From the NCBI RefSeq assembly GCF_003478505.1, contig NZ_QUFI01000033.1, forward strand, positions 1 through 28,356: 28,356 nucleotides of DNA, in the 5' to 3' direction. Position 1 is the first letter of the stretch. Each line of letters opens with the position of its first letter. Positions 1-8,226 of the stretch are shown in pieces. A program made the translations under genes and the position numbers. The DNA is from Clostridium sp. AF27-2AA. Its GTDB lineage: Bacteria; Bacillota; Clostridia; Lachnospirales; Lachnospiraceae. Below the pieces are notes generated by a model. It was not told the origin of the DNA. It worked only from the letters and a program-made list of their open reading frames with translations, and did not search any database.

Positions 1-27
1 TATGCCGGGATTACCGGCTTCGGACCT
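1..27. repeat. Left copy of a 27-bp inverted repeat shared by both window ends
   Basis: The first 27 bases occur again as an exact reverse complement at 28317-28343. The unit contains a small hairpin, GCCGG-GATTA-CCGGC, at about 4-18. It sits just downstream of the lactate dehydrogenase gene, so on that strand it could act as a weak 3' hairpin. The copy begins at base 1, so the true repeat may extend beyond the window. It could be a dispersed REP-like element or a repeat at which an assembly broke. Confidence 0.75.
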
Positions 28-50
28 TTATTGCTATTGCTCTTAAATTT

Positions 51-1478
51 TTATTCCTCAAAGGTGATGATTTTTCCCGGATTCAATATCAGCTTCTCAT
101 CAAACGCCAGCTTGATGGACTGATACAGCTTATACATCCGGTCTCCCACGAACGGCTTTAAGTATTCAAGACGTCCGTTTCCGATTCCGTGTTCGCCGGA
201 CAGCTGGCCGCCGAACTGCTTGGATACGCCGTAGAGTTCGGTGAGGCAGGCTCTGGTTCCTTTGATCCAGTCTTCGTCGCTCATGGAGGCGTCACGCAGC
301 ATCTCGGTGTGGATGTTTCCGTCGCCAGCATGGCCGCAGGGCTCTACACGGATGCCGTACTTGGCTCCGATGCCCTTTGCCAGGCGTACATACTCCGCGA
401 TCTTTGCCCGCGGTACAACCACATCGCACTCCTCCTGTGCTACGCTCTCGGCCTTCATGCCCTCGAGAATTGCTCCACGCACAGACCATACGGACGCGAT
501 ACGTTCCGGCGTGTCGGCAATGTAAACGTCGATGGCTCCGGCTTCCAGGGCCGCATCGGATGCCTCGGTGCAGGCGGATAAGAGTTCCTGCTCACTGCCC
601 GCGTCGTACATAACGATCAGCACGGCATCGCCCTCTTTTACCGGAAGCAGCTTGTGAAGGTTGCGCTCCACGATGTCGATCAGTTCCCGCTCCAAAAACT
701 CAATGGCGGTTGGAACGGCTGCCATCTGCAGAAGGCGCGGCACCATGTCGATGCAGCTTTCCAGGTTTTCAAAAGGCATCACCAGGGTGCGGGTAAACTT
801 CGGTGCCGGCATCAGCTTTAAGGTTACTTCCGTGAGGATGCACAGGGTTCCCTCAGAACCAATCACCAGATCCTTGATATCGTAACCAGTGGTGTTCTTT
901 ACCACATTGGAAGAGAACTGGACAATCTCTCCATCCGGCAGCACCGCCTCGATGCAGCGGACGAAGTCCCGGGTCAGTCCATAGCGGACCGCACGCATGC
1001 CGCCTGCATTGGTGATGACATTGCCGCCGATGGACGCGGTCTTTTCGCCCGGATCCGGCGGATAGAACAGGCCCTCTGCCGCTGCAGCTGCTGCCACCTC
1101 GGTCAGAAGCATGCCCGGCTGCACCGTGATAGTCATGTTGGCCTTATCCAGGCAGACCATCTTATTCATTTTCATGACGGACAGCAGGATGCCGCCGTAC
1201 TTACAGTTTGCGCCTCCCGCAAGGCCGGTACCGGCTCCGCGGACAACCACCGGTATATTCTGCTCCCAGGCATATTTCATGATCCTGCTGACTTCCTGTT
1301 TATCCAGCACTTCCACGTAGAGCTCCGGCGGGAACACGCCGTACTCCGGCATCTCATCATGGTAATATTCTCTCGCGATCTCGTCACCGACCCAGACACG
1401 CTCCGGCGCGGTCACTCCGCGGAGGTAAGCGAAATCCTCTTCGGTCATTTTTTTGTATGGAAACGGCATATCACTCAC
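51..1478 (-). CDS. lctD: FAD-binding lactate/glycolate oxidase-type dehydrogenase subunit (LctD-like)
   Basis: This is a flavoprotein of the GlcD/LctD family (475 aa) that oxidises a 2-hydroxy acid, here most likely lactate. The N-terminal PCMH-type FAD domain shows the pyrophosphate-binding stretch RGAGTGLAGGAN (about residues 80-92) and PPDPGEKTASIGGN (about 140-153). The C-terminal FAD-linked oxidase domain ends with EPCGHAGDGNIHTE and SGEHGIGNGRLEYL, typical of the family. It is the last gene of a three-gene operon with EtfB and a ferredoxin-fused EtfA, matching the LctBCD complex of Acetobacterium woodii, which couples lactate oxidation by NAD to ferredoxin oxidation. The listed start is GTG, overlapping the etfA stop; an in-frame ATG three codons later has better Shine-Dalgarno spacing. 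A glycolate-type substrate cannot be excluded from sequence alone. Confidence 0.88.
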   Translation of the reverse strand: MSDMPFPYKKMTEEDFAYLRGVTAPERVWVGDEIAREYYHDEMPEYGVFPPELYVEVLDKQEVSRIMKYAWEQNIPVVVRGAGTGLAGGANCKYGGILLSVMKMNKMVCLDKANMTITVQPGMLLTEVAAAAAAEGLFYPPDPGEKTASIGGNVITNAGGMRAVRYGLTRDFVRCIEAVLPDGEIVQFSSNVVKNTTGYDIKDLVIGSEGTLCILTEVTLKLMPAPKFTRTLVMPFENLESCIDMVPRLLQMAAVPTAIEFLERELIDIVERNLHKLLPVKEGDAVLIVMYDAGSEQELLSACTEASDAALEAGAIDVYIADTPERIASVWSVRGAILEGMKAESVAQEECDVVVPRAKIAEYVRLAKGIGAKYGIRVEPCGHAGDGNIHTEMLRDASMSDEDWIKGTRACLTELYGVSKQFGGQLSGEHGIGNGRLEYLKPFVGDRMYKLYQSIKLAFDEKLILNPGKIITFEE

Positions 1479-2658
1479 CGTCCTTTCTGTTTTTTACATC
1501 GTTTAAAAACTCCGGCAGCACAGCATACAGATCATCCTTGATAGCGATATCCGCAATATTAAAGATCGGTGCCTCAGGGTCATTGTTGACTGCGACAATA
1601 CATTCCGCACTGTTCATGCAGGCGGTAAACTGAATTGCGCCGGATACACCAAAGGTCAGGATCAGCTTCGGCTTTACGGTGCGTCCGGACAGACCAATCT
1701 GGTGGGCGGTATCTCCGTATCCATCCTCAACCATGGGACGGGTAAAGCACAGCTGGCCGCCCAGAAGCTCTGCCAGCTCCTGTAACTGATCCAGCGCTTT
1801 TCCTGCGCCGCGTCCTGCAACCACCAGTACATCTTCCTCCTCAATGGAGCGTACATGCTCCAGTACTTTCGCGGAAAGTACCTCGATGCGGGAACGAACC
1901 ATATCCTCTGATACATTGCAGATGGTAACTTTACCAGACGGTTTCTCCACCTTTTCCGCCCGGTCCATGACTTTATAGCGGACCGTAGCAAACTGCGGAC
2001 GGGATTCGCTGATGACGATCTGGGCCATGATGTTTCCGCCGAATGCCGGACGTATCTGCACCAGATCGGTGTTGGATTTCATTTCCAGTTTCGTGCAGTC
2101 TGCGGTCAGGCCAGTGTGGAAGCGGGTAGAAAGACGCGGTGCCAGGGAACGTCCCAGAGAAGTTCCGCCAACCAGAACCACCGACGGACGCAGTTTGGAG
2201 ATGCAGTCTGCCACAGCATCCGCATAGCAGTCTGCCTTGAATCCGGCGAAGCCCTCATGCCCATAAACAAACACTTCGTCTACGCCGTATGGCAGAAGTT
2301 CTTTGGCATTCTCCGCAGTTCCGTTAGTTCCTACCATGACCGCATAGACCTTGTAGCCCACTTTTTTTGCCAGCTTTCTTGCTTCCCCGATCAGCTCAAA
2401 AACCACAGGATGCACCTTGCCGCGCTCCTGCTCCGCATAGACCAGGATGCCATTCCAGGTACTCTTGTCCTCTCCGCCAGCCTTCTGCTCAAAATAAAGT
2501 GCCTTGCTCTGGCACTGTCTCACACAGACACCACACATCCGGCAGTTTTCATTTAACGTGATTCCCGTTTTCTCCATGGTGATGGCACCAAACGGGCATT
2601 TATCGATACAGGCTCCGCAAAGGGTGCAGAGCTCCGGATCAAATCGCAATAACTTCAT
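1471..2658 (-). CDS. lctC: Electron transfer flavoprotein alpha subunit with N-terminal 2[4Fe-4S] ferredoxin domain (LctC-like)
   Basis: This is an EtfA of 395 aa. About 55 N-terminal residues form a bacterial-type ferredoxin module with two cysteine sets, CTLCGACIDKCP and CRMCGVCVRQCQ, so two 4Fe-4S clusters are expected. The Etf alpha N-domain follows, then the C-terminal FAD-binding domain with the family pattern GVSGAIQFTACM and NNDPEAPIFNIADI. Ferredoxin-fused EtfA proteins are typical of bifurcating or confurcating Etf complexes, where the extra clusters pass electrons to or from ferredoxin. It lies 15 nt downstream of etfB and its stop overlaps the start region of the dehydrogenase gene, so the three subunits are probably translated together. 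The role in lactate metabolism is inferred from the partner at 51-1478. Confidence 0.92.
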   Translation of the reverse strand: MKLLRFDPELCTLCGACIDKCPFGAITMEKTGITLNENCRMCGVCVRQCQSKALYFEQKAGGEDKSTWNGILVYAEQERGKVHPVVFELIGEARKLAKKVGYKVYAVMVGTNGTAENAKELLPYGVDEVFVYGHEGFAGFKADCYADAVADCISKLRPSVVLVGGTSLGRSLAPRLSTRFHTGLTADCTKLEMKSNTDLVQIRPAFGGNIMAQIVISESRPQFATVRYKVMDRAEKVEKPSGKVTICNVSEDMVRSRIEVLSAKVLEHVRSIEEEDVLVVAGRGAGKALDQLQELAELLGGQLCFTRPMVEDGYGDTAHQIGLSGRTVKPKLILTFGVSGAIQFTACMNSAECIVAVNNDPEAPIFNIADIAIKDDLYAVLPEFLNDVKNRKDGE

Positions 2659-2673
2659 AGTCGTTTCCTCCGA

Positions 2674-3462
2674 TCAGATATATTTTCGCTCTGCCAGCAG
2701 CTTTGCCAGCTGGTCTGCCTTTTCTGCTGCCGTTCCCGCCAGTACCACACTGGCTGCCCCTGCCTCCGGCGCAAAGATGCGCTCAACCCGGGTCGGAGAG
2801 CCGACTGCACCAAAACGGGTCAGATCCGGTCTTGGAAGATCATCAAAGGTTACCACGCGCACCGGTCGGTCTTTCGTCTCTTTGCTCAGACGCCAGGATG
2901 GAAGTCTCGGAACGCAAATATCCTTGTCCACAGTAACCAGGCAAGGATAATGCATCCGGGAAATCTGGGTCACGCTTCCAAAATCCTGTTTTAACGTAAT
3001 CTGCTCTTCATCTGCCTCCTCAATGGCAGATACCCAGGCGCAGTGCGGAATATGTAAATGCTCAGCAATGGCCGGTCCAATCTGGGCCGTATCGCCATCT
3101 GTGGTCTGGCGTCCGCAGAGAATCAGATCTGCGCCGCCCAGCATCTCAATTCCCTGAGATAAGGCATAGGAAGTTGCCAGCACATCGGAACCGGCAAACT
3201 TGCGGTCACTTAAAATGACGCCCTCATCAGCCCCCATGCTGTAGGCATCCCGGATCATGCTCTCAGCCTGGCCCGGTCCCATGGTCAGCACCGTAACGGT
3301 GCCTCCGGTTTTTTCGCGGATCTGCAGCGCGCACTCCAGCGCGTAGAGATCATATGGATTGGTGCGCTGTCCCGCGCTTCCCCTCTTAAGATTGCCGGTC
3401 TCTGGGTCAATGTCAACCTTGGAGCTTGCCGGAACCTGTTTCATACACACAATAATCTTCAT
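2674..3462 (-). CDS. lctB: Electron transfer flavoprotein beta subunit (LctB-like)
   Basis: This is an EtfB/FixA family protein of 262 aa, the usual length. It shows the beta-subunit features KQVPAS near the N-terminus, NPYDLYALECALQIRE, and the signature LILCGRQTTDGDTAQIGPAIAEHL-type segment (about residues 112-135) that lines the flavin and nucleotide site. In bifurcating Etfs this subunit carries the FAD that splits or merges electron pairs and contacts NAD(H). It is the first gene of the lctB-lctC-lctD operon. The start ATG is preceded by a GGAAAGG Shine-Dalgarno about 9 nt upstream, and a sigma-A promoter lies about 100 nt upstream. Confidence 0.92.
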   Translation of the reverse strand: MKIIVCMKQVPASSKVDIDPETGNLKRGSAGQRTNPYDLYALECALQIREKTGGTVTVLTMGPGQAESMIRDAYSMGADEGVILSDRKFAGSDVLATSYALSQGIEMLGGADLILCGRQTTDGDTAQIGPAIAEHLHIPHCAWVSAIEEADEEQITLKQDFGSVTQISRMHYPCLVTVDKDICVPRLPSWRLSKETKDRPVRVVTFDDLPRPDLTRFGAVGSPTRVERIFAPEAGAASVVLAGTAAEKADQLAKLLAERKYI

Positions 3463-3564
3463 GCTACACAGCCTTTCCTATCTTAACGTTTGTTTCGACC
3501 TTATCTGGTCATATTCTTTCGGATGATGCTTCCTATTGCGAAACATTTTCATCAGCTGGTTTTC

Positions 3565-3593
3565 AGTATAACACTCCAACGCGTTAAAGTCGA
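3565..3593 (-). promoter_or_regulatory. Predicted sigma-A promoter of the lct operon
   Basis: Read on the minus strand, TCGACT (3588-3593) is a -35 matching four of six consensus bases. It is separated by 17 nt from a near-consensus -10, TATACT (3565-3570). This predicts a transcript start near 3558 and a 5' leader of about 95 nt before etfB. Confidence 0.6.
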
Positions 3594-3610
3594 GATGTAT
3601 ACAGTGTTAT
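3568..3610. promoter_or_regulatory. Inverted repeat bracketing the lct promoter (candidate operator)
   Basis: ATAACACT at 3568-3575 and AGTGTTAT at 3603-3610 form a perfect 8-bp inverted repeat with a 27-bp centre. One arm overlaps the -10 and the other lies just upstream of the -35. Such placement suits a repressor acting through two half-sites, but no regulator gene is adjacent and the binding protein is unknown. Confidence 0.35.
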
Positions 3611-3614
3611 GTTT

Positions 3615-3648
3615 AAAAATGCCAGAAGCCCCGGCTTTCGCCAGGGCT
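3615..3648 (-). terminator. Stem-loop terminator after the ireB-to-trhP operon
   Basis: On the minus strand AGCCCTGGC and GCCGGGGCT pair around a GAAA tetraloop (3627-3635 with 3640-3648, one G-T pair). A TTTTT run follows about seven bases later (3615-3619). It lies directly after the trhP-like stop and before the lct promoter. The T run is slightly displaced, so efficiency is uncertain. Confidence 0.55.
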
Positions 3649-3660
3649 CCAATTCAACTC

Positions 3661-4890
3661 TTATTCCATTTCACTTCTTCTCAGAATATCGTACGGGCTG
3701 ACTTCACTTCCAAGGTCCACCCATAAGATCTGCTTCGGATGCGGCGCGCTCTCCATAGCATTGCCATCCTCATCGGTGATGCCTTTCACGGTAACCAGGA
3801 CATTGCGGCCGTCCGGCTTCATGATCTCGATCTGCTCACCCACAGAGAACTTGTTCTTCTGCTCAATGCGGCAGCAGCCATCCTCCCGTACTTCTTCTAC
3901 CGTGCCGAGATAGGTGTAGTTCTTGACGTAGGTGTTGCTGTCGTAGATCTGGCTGTCGGTGGTCGGCTTTCCGAAGTAAAAACCGGTGGTAAATTCCCGA
4001 TAGGTGCATTTGCCAATTTCCGCTTTGTACCATTCCATATTTTTCTGGTACAGGGCCGGATCCTTCTTGTAATCATCGATGGCCTTGCGATACGTGCGGG
4101 CCACGGTTGCCACATAGAGTGCGGTCTTCATGCGACCCTCGATCTTGAAGCTGTCGATACCGGCATCGATCAGCTCCGGAATGTGCTCGATCATGCACAG
4201 ATCCTTGGAGTTGAAAATGTAGGTGCCGCGCTCATTCTCGTAAACCGGCATATACTCACCCGGTCTGGTCTCCTCCACAACCGAGTATTTCCAACGGCAC
4301 GGATGGGTGCAGGCACCCTGGTTGGCATCTCTTCCCACCAGGAAATTGCTCAGCAGGCAGCGGCCGGAATAGGAAATGCACATAGCTCCGTGAATGAAGC
4401 TCTCAATCTGCATATCCTCCGGAATGTGGGCACGGATCTCCTTGATTTCCTTTAAGGAAAGCTCTCTCGCAGATACCACACGCTTTGCGCCAAGCTGGTG
4501 CCAGAACAGATAGGTTCCGTAGTTGGTGTTGTTGGCCTGGGTGCTGACATGCAGCTCCATATCCGGCAGTACACGCTTTGCGATGGCGAACACACCCGGA
4601 TCCGAAATGATGAGGGCGTCCGGGCAGATGTCCTTTAACTCCTCAAAATACTGCTCCACACCGGTCAGATCATCGTTGTGCGCCAGAATGTTGGCGGTAA
4701 TGTAGACCTTGACGCCCCGCTCATGGGCAAAGGCAATGCCCTCTTTGATCTCTTCGTTGGTAAAATTCTTTGCTTTGGCTCTGAGACCGAAGGCCTCACC
4801 GCCCAGATATACGGCATCGGCACCGTAGATGACTGCTGTTTTCAGCACATCCAGGCTGCCTGCCGGGATTAATAATTCTGTGTCTCTCAT
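3661..4890 (-). CDS. trhP: Peptidase U32 family protein, tRNA wobble uridine 5-hydroxylation (TrhP-like)
   Basis: This is a U32 family protein of 409 aa. The N-terminal barrel starts ELLIPAGSLDVLKTAVIYGADAVYLGG-like, the typical U32 opening. The central family signature lies around residues 165-205 (ESFIHGAMCISYSGRCLLSN), followed by GACTHPCRWKY with conserved cysteines. Family members such as B. subtilis YrrN/YrrO (TrhP) and E. coli TrhP introduce the 5-hydroxyl of ho5U34 in tRNA using prephenate-derived chemistry; protease activity is doubtful for most of the family. The gene lies 23 nt downstream of a TrmR-like methyltransferase that acts on the same base, as in the yrrMNO locus. B. subtilis has two tandem U32 genes; here there is one, closest in length to YrrO. 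Confidence 0.85.
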   Translation of the reverse strand: MRDTELLIPAGSLDVLKTAVIYGADAVYLGGEAFGLRAKAKNFTNEEIKEGIAFAHERGVKVYITANILAHNDDLTGVEQYFEELKDICPDALIISDPGVFAIAKRVLPDMELHVSTQANNTNYGTYLFWHQLGAKRVVSARELSLKEIKEIRAHIPEDMQIESFIHGAMCISYSGRCLLSNFLVGRDANQGACTHPCRWKYSVVEETRPGEYMPVYENERGTYIFNSKDLCMIEHIPELIDAGIDSFKIEGRMKTALYVATVARTYRKAIDDYKKDPALYQKNMEWYKAEIGKCTYREFTTGFYFGKPTTDSQIYDSNTYVKNYTYLGTVEEVREDGCCRIEQKNKFSVGEQIEIMKPDGRNVLVTVKGITDEDGNAMESAPHPKQILWVDLGSEVSPYDILRRSEME

Positions 4891-4913
4891 ACTATTTTTC
4901 CTATTTCAGTTTT

Positions 4914-5555
4914 TTACCGTTTCACACTCAGCGCCACGCCATCTCCGATCGGCACCACGCTGGTCTGAAACTCCGGCATATGGGTCAGGGTGTACAGATA
5001 CTCCCGCATTCTCGCGTGAATGGTACGGTTGCGGCGCTCCACCGCAAAGCGGGATTCAATAATGTCTCCGTCCTGCAGCACATTGTCGGAAAACAATACG
5101 CCTCCTGTGGATAACAGCCGGAGAATATCCGGCAGCCAGTGAATATACTGTCCCTTGGCCGCGTCCATAAAGATAAAATCAAAGGAGCCATCCAGTTCCT
5201 TTAAGATTTCCCCAGCATCCCCCTCCAGCAGGGTAATGCGGTCAGAAAGCCCCGCCTCCTCAAAGTGACGGCGTGCCACTGGAATGCGCGGCTCATATTT
5301 TTCAATGGTGATGATATCCGTTCCCTCCGGCATGACCTGCGCCATCAGAAGGGCAGAATAGCCCACAGCGGTTCCTACCTCCAGAATGCGCTTTGGCTGC
5401 TTTGCCGCTACCATGGCCTGCAGAAAATTGGCCGTTTCTTTCCGGATGATAGGCACACGTCCGGTTCTCGCCGTTTTCGCGATCTGGTCACAGAACGCGC
5501 CGTGCCCCTGATCCAGGGAATGGATATACTGGGTGATCCGGTCCTGATCCATCAT
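4914..5555 (-). CDS. trmR: SAM-dependent O-methyltransferase, tRNA 5-hydroxyuridine methyltransferase (TrmR)
   Basis: This is a class I methyltransferase of the COMT-like family 3 (213 aa). It shows the SAM-binding motif ILEVGTAVGYSALLMAQ (about residues 75-91), the acidic motif ITIEKYEPR, and the metal-binding D-A-A-K-G segment FIFMDAAKGQYIHW (about 148-161). The family member YrrM/TrmR of B. subtilis methylates ho5U34 to mo5U34 in tRNAs reading four-codon boxes. Its start ATG overlaps the stop of the preceding MltG-like gene (ATGA), and the TrhP-like enzyme that makes its substrate is next downstream. The tRNA role is inferred from this shared synteny. Confidence 0.85.
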   Translation of the reverse strand: MMDQDRITQYIHSLDQGHGAFCDQIAKTARTGRVPIIRKETANFLQAMVAAKQPKRILEVGTAVGYSALLMAQVMPEGTDIITIEKYEPRIPVARRHFEEAGLSDRITLLEGDAGEILKELDGSFDFIFMDAAKGQYIHWLPDILRLLSTGGVLFSDNVLQDGDIIESRFAVERRNRTIHARMREYLYTLTHMPEFQTSVVPIGDGVALSVKR

Positions 5556-5950
5556 GATGCCGTGTCCTCCCCTTCTTCGATCTTCTCATTCAGAACCTGA
5601 AGCATCTTTTTCGATGACATGGAGGTATTTAACGTGTAGGTTCCCGGATGAATCTCATAATCGTAGAACTTCATCTGGACCCGCATGGCAAGTTCATTGT
5701 CGATGAGTCCGCCTTTTTTCAGTTCGTGAATTGTTTCAGAATCCTTCTGTCCGTCCTGAATCGTAACCACAATGTCGCGGCCCGGTGCCTGCTCCACGGA
5801 GCTTTCATAAAACAGGGAATGACCGAAGGCATAGCCTCTTGTGACACCCTCTGCAAGTAGAAGGATCACAAGGGCATACAGGATCAGCTTTCCCGAAATT
5901 CCGATGACCGTTCCGGTCACCCTGTTGATGTCTCTGGTGATATGGCTCAT
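5552..5950 (-). CDS. Short MltG-like (YceG) membrane protein without the transglycosylase domain
   Basis: This is a small protein of 132 aa. A short cytoplasmic start is followed by one membrane segment (about residues 20-42, KLILYALVILLLAEGV) and an extracytoplasmic region of about 85 residues. That region resembles the LysM-like domain of MltG/YrrL (VTIQDGQ... followed by LKKGGLIDNELAMRVQ... and IHPGTYTLNTSMSSKKMLQVL). Full MltG is about 340-400 aa and has a C-terminal catalytic YceG domain with an essential Glu; here the ORF stops after the LysM-like part. Position between RNase J and trmR matches yrrL in B. subtilis. The longest ORF begins at a TTG at 5965 directly against the Shine-Dalgarno, so the ATG at 5950 is preferred. 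Confidence 0.7.
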   Translation of the reverse strand: MSHITRDINRVTGTVIGISGKLILYALVILLLAEGVTRGYAFGHSLFYESSVEQAPGRDIVVTIQDGQKDSETIHELKKGGLIDNELAMRVQMKFYDYEIHPGTYTLNTSMSSKKMLQVLNEKIEEGEDTAS

Positions 5951-5957
5951 CTTTAGC

Positions 5958-8195
5958 CTATTCAACCTCCATAATGATCGGCAGAATCATCGGATTCCGC
6001 TTCATACGTTTCCACATAAAATCACTTAAGCTGTCGCGGATCATGTTCTTTAACTTGCCCCAGTCAGTCACATGACGGCTCAGACAGTCTGCAACTGCGT
6101 CATCTACTACGCGTTTTGCTTCGTCCATGAGATCCTCAGACTCTCTTACATAAACAAAGCCGCGGGATACGATATCCGGTCCGGCCAGAAGCTGGTTGCT
6201 GTAACGCTCCAGGGTCAGGACTACAATGATGATACCGTTCTGTGCCAGGTTCTGGCGGTCACGCAGTACAATGTTTCCGACATCGCCCACACCAAGTCCG
6301 TCTACCAGAATACCGCCATGCTGCACATGATCCACAACCTTGCAGGAATCCTCACAGATTTCCACAACATCACCAGAAGACATGATGAGCACGTTCTCCT
6401 TCGGCACACCGATAGCCGTTGCAATGGAACGATTTGCCACCAGGTGACGGTACTCACCGTGTACCGGAAGCGCGAACTTCGGATGCAGCAGGGAGTAGAT
6501 CAGCTTGATCTCCTCCTGGCAGGCATGGCCGGATACATGGGTATCTTCGGTGATCACCTCAACGCCGCGCATAGCCAGTTCGTTGATAACCTTGGCTACC
6601 TGCTTCTCATTACCCGGAATCGGAGTAGAACTCATAATGACAACATCGTTCGGCTTAATGGATACCTTGCGGTGCATGCCGGATGCCATACGGGACAGAG
6701 CCGCCATGGACTCACCCTGGCTTCCCGTAGTGATGAGCACGGTCTGCTCATCCGGATAGTTCTTTAACTGATCGATCTCGATGAGGGTGCCATCGGAAAT
6801 GTTGATGTAGCCAAGCTCGTTGGCCGTACCGATGACATTGACCATGCTTCGGCCCTCTACCACAACCTTGCGTCCGTATTTTTCAGCGGTAAAGATGATC
6901 TGCTGTACACGGTCTACGTTGGATGCGAAGGTTGCTACGATAATACGATTGTTCTTATGCTCCGCAAAGATGGCATCGAAGGTTTTTCCAACCGTACGCT
7001 CGGAAGCAGTAAAGCCTTTGCGGATGGCGTTTGTACTATCACTGAGAAGCGCCAGAACACCCTTTCTTCCCAGCTCAGCAAAACGCGCCAGATCAAAGGC
7101 ATCACCGAATACCGGGGTGTAATCAACCTTGAAGTCTCCGGTATGCACGATGATGCCGGCCGGAGTAAACAGAGCCAGCGCTGCGGAATCTGCAATGCTG
7201 TGGTTGGTCTTGATGAATTCCACACGGAAACAGCCCAGATTCACAGACTGACCATGTTTTACCACTTTGCGCTTGGTGCTCTTCATTAAGTTATGCTCTT
7301 TTAACTTATTCTCAATGAGAGCAATGGTCAGCTTGGTGCCATACACCGGAACATTGATCTTCTGTAAAATGTAAGGCAGCGCACCAATATGATCCTCATG
7401 TCCGTGGGTGATGACAAAACCTTTGACCTTGTCGATGTTGCGCTCCAGATAAGTAACATCCGGGATGACCAGGTCGATACCCAGCATATCATCCGTCGGA
7501 AATGCAAGACCGCAGTCTACCACTACAATGGTGTCCTCATACTCAAATGCGGTAATGTTCATACCGATCTGCTCCAGACCGCCTAACGGGATGATGCGTA
7601 CCTTCGGCTTGGAACTGGTATCTGCAAGCACATTCTTTGCTTTGGAAACTCTGACCGGTTTCTCACTCTTTACCGGGCGCTCTGCTCTCGCAGGTTTCTC
7701 TGTTCTGGCCGCGCGCTCTGGCTTTGCCGGTTTTTCTGCTTTTTCGCCGCGGGCTGCACGCTCGCCTCTTGCCGGTCTTTCCGCCTTTTCCGTTCTGGCT
7801 GCCGCGCTGCGGCTTGCCCTTGTAGTTCTCGGCTTTCTTTCCTCCTGCGTTTTCTCATTCTCAGAAGGATCTGCGTCTTCCTCACGTTTCGGAGCTGTAT
7901 TTCTCGGTCTTCTCGAACCTCTGCTGCGGGTATTTCTCACCGGGCGCTCGTTCTTTTCTTCCTGTGTTTCATCCGAAGCTGCTTTGCCGCCCTCATCTGC
8001 GGCACTGGCTGTATTCTGCGCTTTTTCCACGTTCTGCTTTGCTTCCGCCGGTACATTCACGCTCTGCGCCGCCTCCTTCTTGCGGGAAACAAACTCTGCA
8101 AGCTCTGCCAGCACGGACTTTTCTTCCTGCTGCGGTGCCTGAGCGTATCCGTCAGCCGGTTTGTCATTCTGATTGTTCTGATTCTCCATGCTCAA
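5958..8195 (-). CDS. rnjA: Ribonuclease J with long basic N-terminal extension
   Basis: This is a 745-aa RNase J family exo/endoribonuclease for mRNA turnover and rRNA processing. The conserved core begins near residue 198 (KVRIIPLGGLEQIGMN). It contains the metallo-beta-lactamase motif HGHEDHIG near residue 265, a beta-CASP region, and the later metal and substrate motifs SGHACQEE and PVHGEYRHL. RNase J proteins are usually about 555 aa; here roughly 195 extra N-terminal residues are acidic at first (residues 60-120) and then rich in Ala, Arg, Glu, Lys and Pro with degenerate PARxER/EKPAR repeats (about 130-185). That part looks disordered and may bind RNA or partner proteins. The listed TTG start has good spacing to GGAGG; an ATG two codons later is possible. 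Confidence 0.93.
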   Translation of the reverse strand: MSMENQNNQNDKPADGYAQAPQQEEKSVLAELAEFVSRKKEAAQSVNVPAEAKQNVEKAQNTASAADEGGKAASDETQEEKNERPVRNTRSRGSRRPRNTAPKREEDADPSENEKTQEERKPRTTRASRSAAARTEKAERPARGERAARGEKAEKPAKPERAARTEKPARAERPVKSEKPVRVSKAKNVLADTSSKPKVRIIPLGGLEQIGMNITAFEYEDTIVVVDCGLAFPTDDMLGIDLVIPDVTYLERNIDKVKGFVITHGHEDHIGALPYILQKINVPVYGTKLTIALIENKLKEHNLMKSTKRKVVKHGQSVNLGCFRVEFIKTNHSIADSAALALFTPAGIIVHTGDFKVDYTPVFGDAFDLARFAELGRKGVLALLSDSTNAIRKGFTASERTVGKTFDAIFAEHKNNRIIVATFASNVDRVQQIIFTAEKYGRKVVVEGRSMVNVIGTANELGYINISDGTLIEIDQLKNYPDEQTVLITTGSQGESMAALSRMASGMHRKVSIKPNDVVIMSSTPIPGNEKQVAKVINELAMRGVEVITEDTHVSGHACQEEIKLIYSLLHPKFALPVHGEYRHLVANRSIATAIGVPKENVLIMSSGDVVEICEDSCKVVDHVQHGGILVDGLGVGDVGNIVLRDRQNLAQNGIIIVVLTLERYSNQLLAGPDIVSRGFVYVRESEDLMDEAKRVVDDAVADCLSRHVTDWGKLKNMIRDSLSDFMWKRMKRNPMILPIIMEVE

Positions 8196-8226
8196 TATTT
8201 TCCTCCAAGTCTATTTTCATAAAAGC

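Noticed and set aside
3480..3600. Rex (redox) operator before the lct operon
   Set aside because: The TTGTTAA-N4-TTAACAA type dyad is absent; only the unrelated AACACT/AGTGTT repeat is present.
3739..4455. 238-aa plus-strand ORF opposite the U32 gene
   Set aside because: Mirror frame of a well-conserved gene with no promoter or motif.
6072..6767. 231-aa plus-strand ORF opposite the RNase J core
   Set aside because: Antisense of conserved RNase J codons; no recognisable domain and no ribosome site.
7640..7810. CRISPR-like or tandem DNA repeat
   Set aside because: The repetition is codon-level degeneracy of PARxER/EKPAR peptides, with no constant repeat or spacers.
7465..8142. 225-aa plus-strand ORF opposite the RNase J extension
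   Set aside because: It is the low-complexity antisense of the Ala/Arg/Glu/Lys repeat region; its Ser/Phe/Ala/Leu-rich product has no Shine-Dalgarno or family motif.
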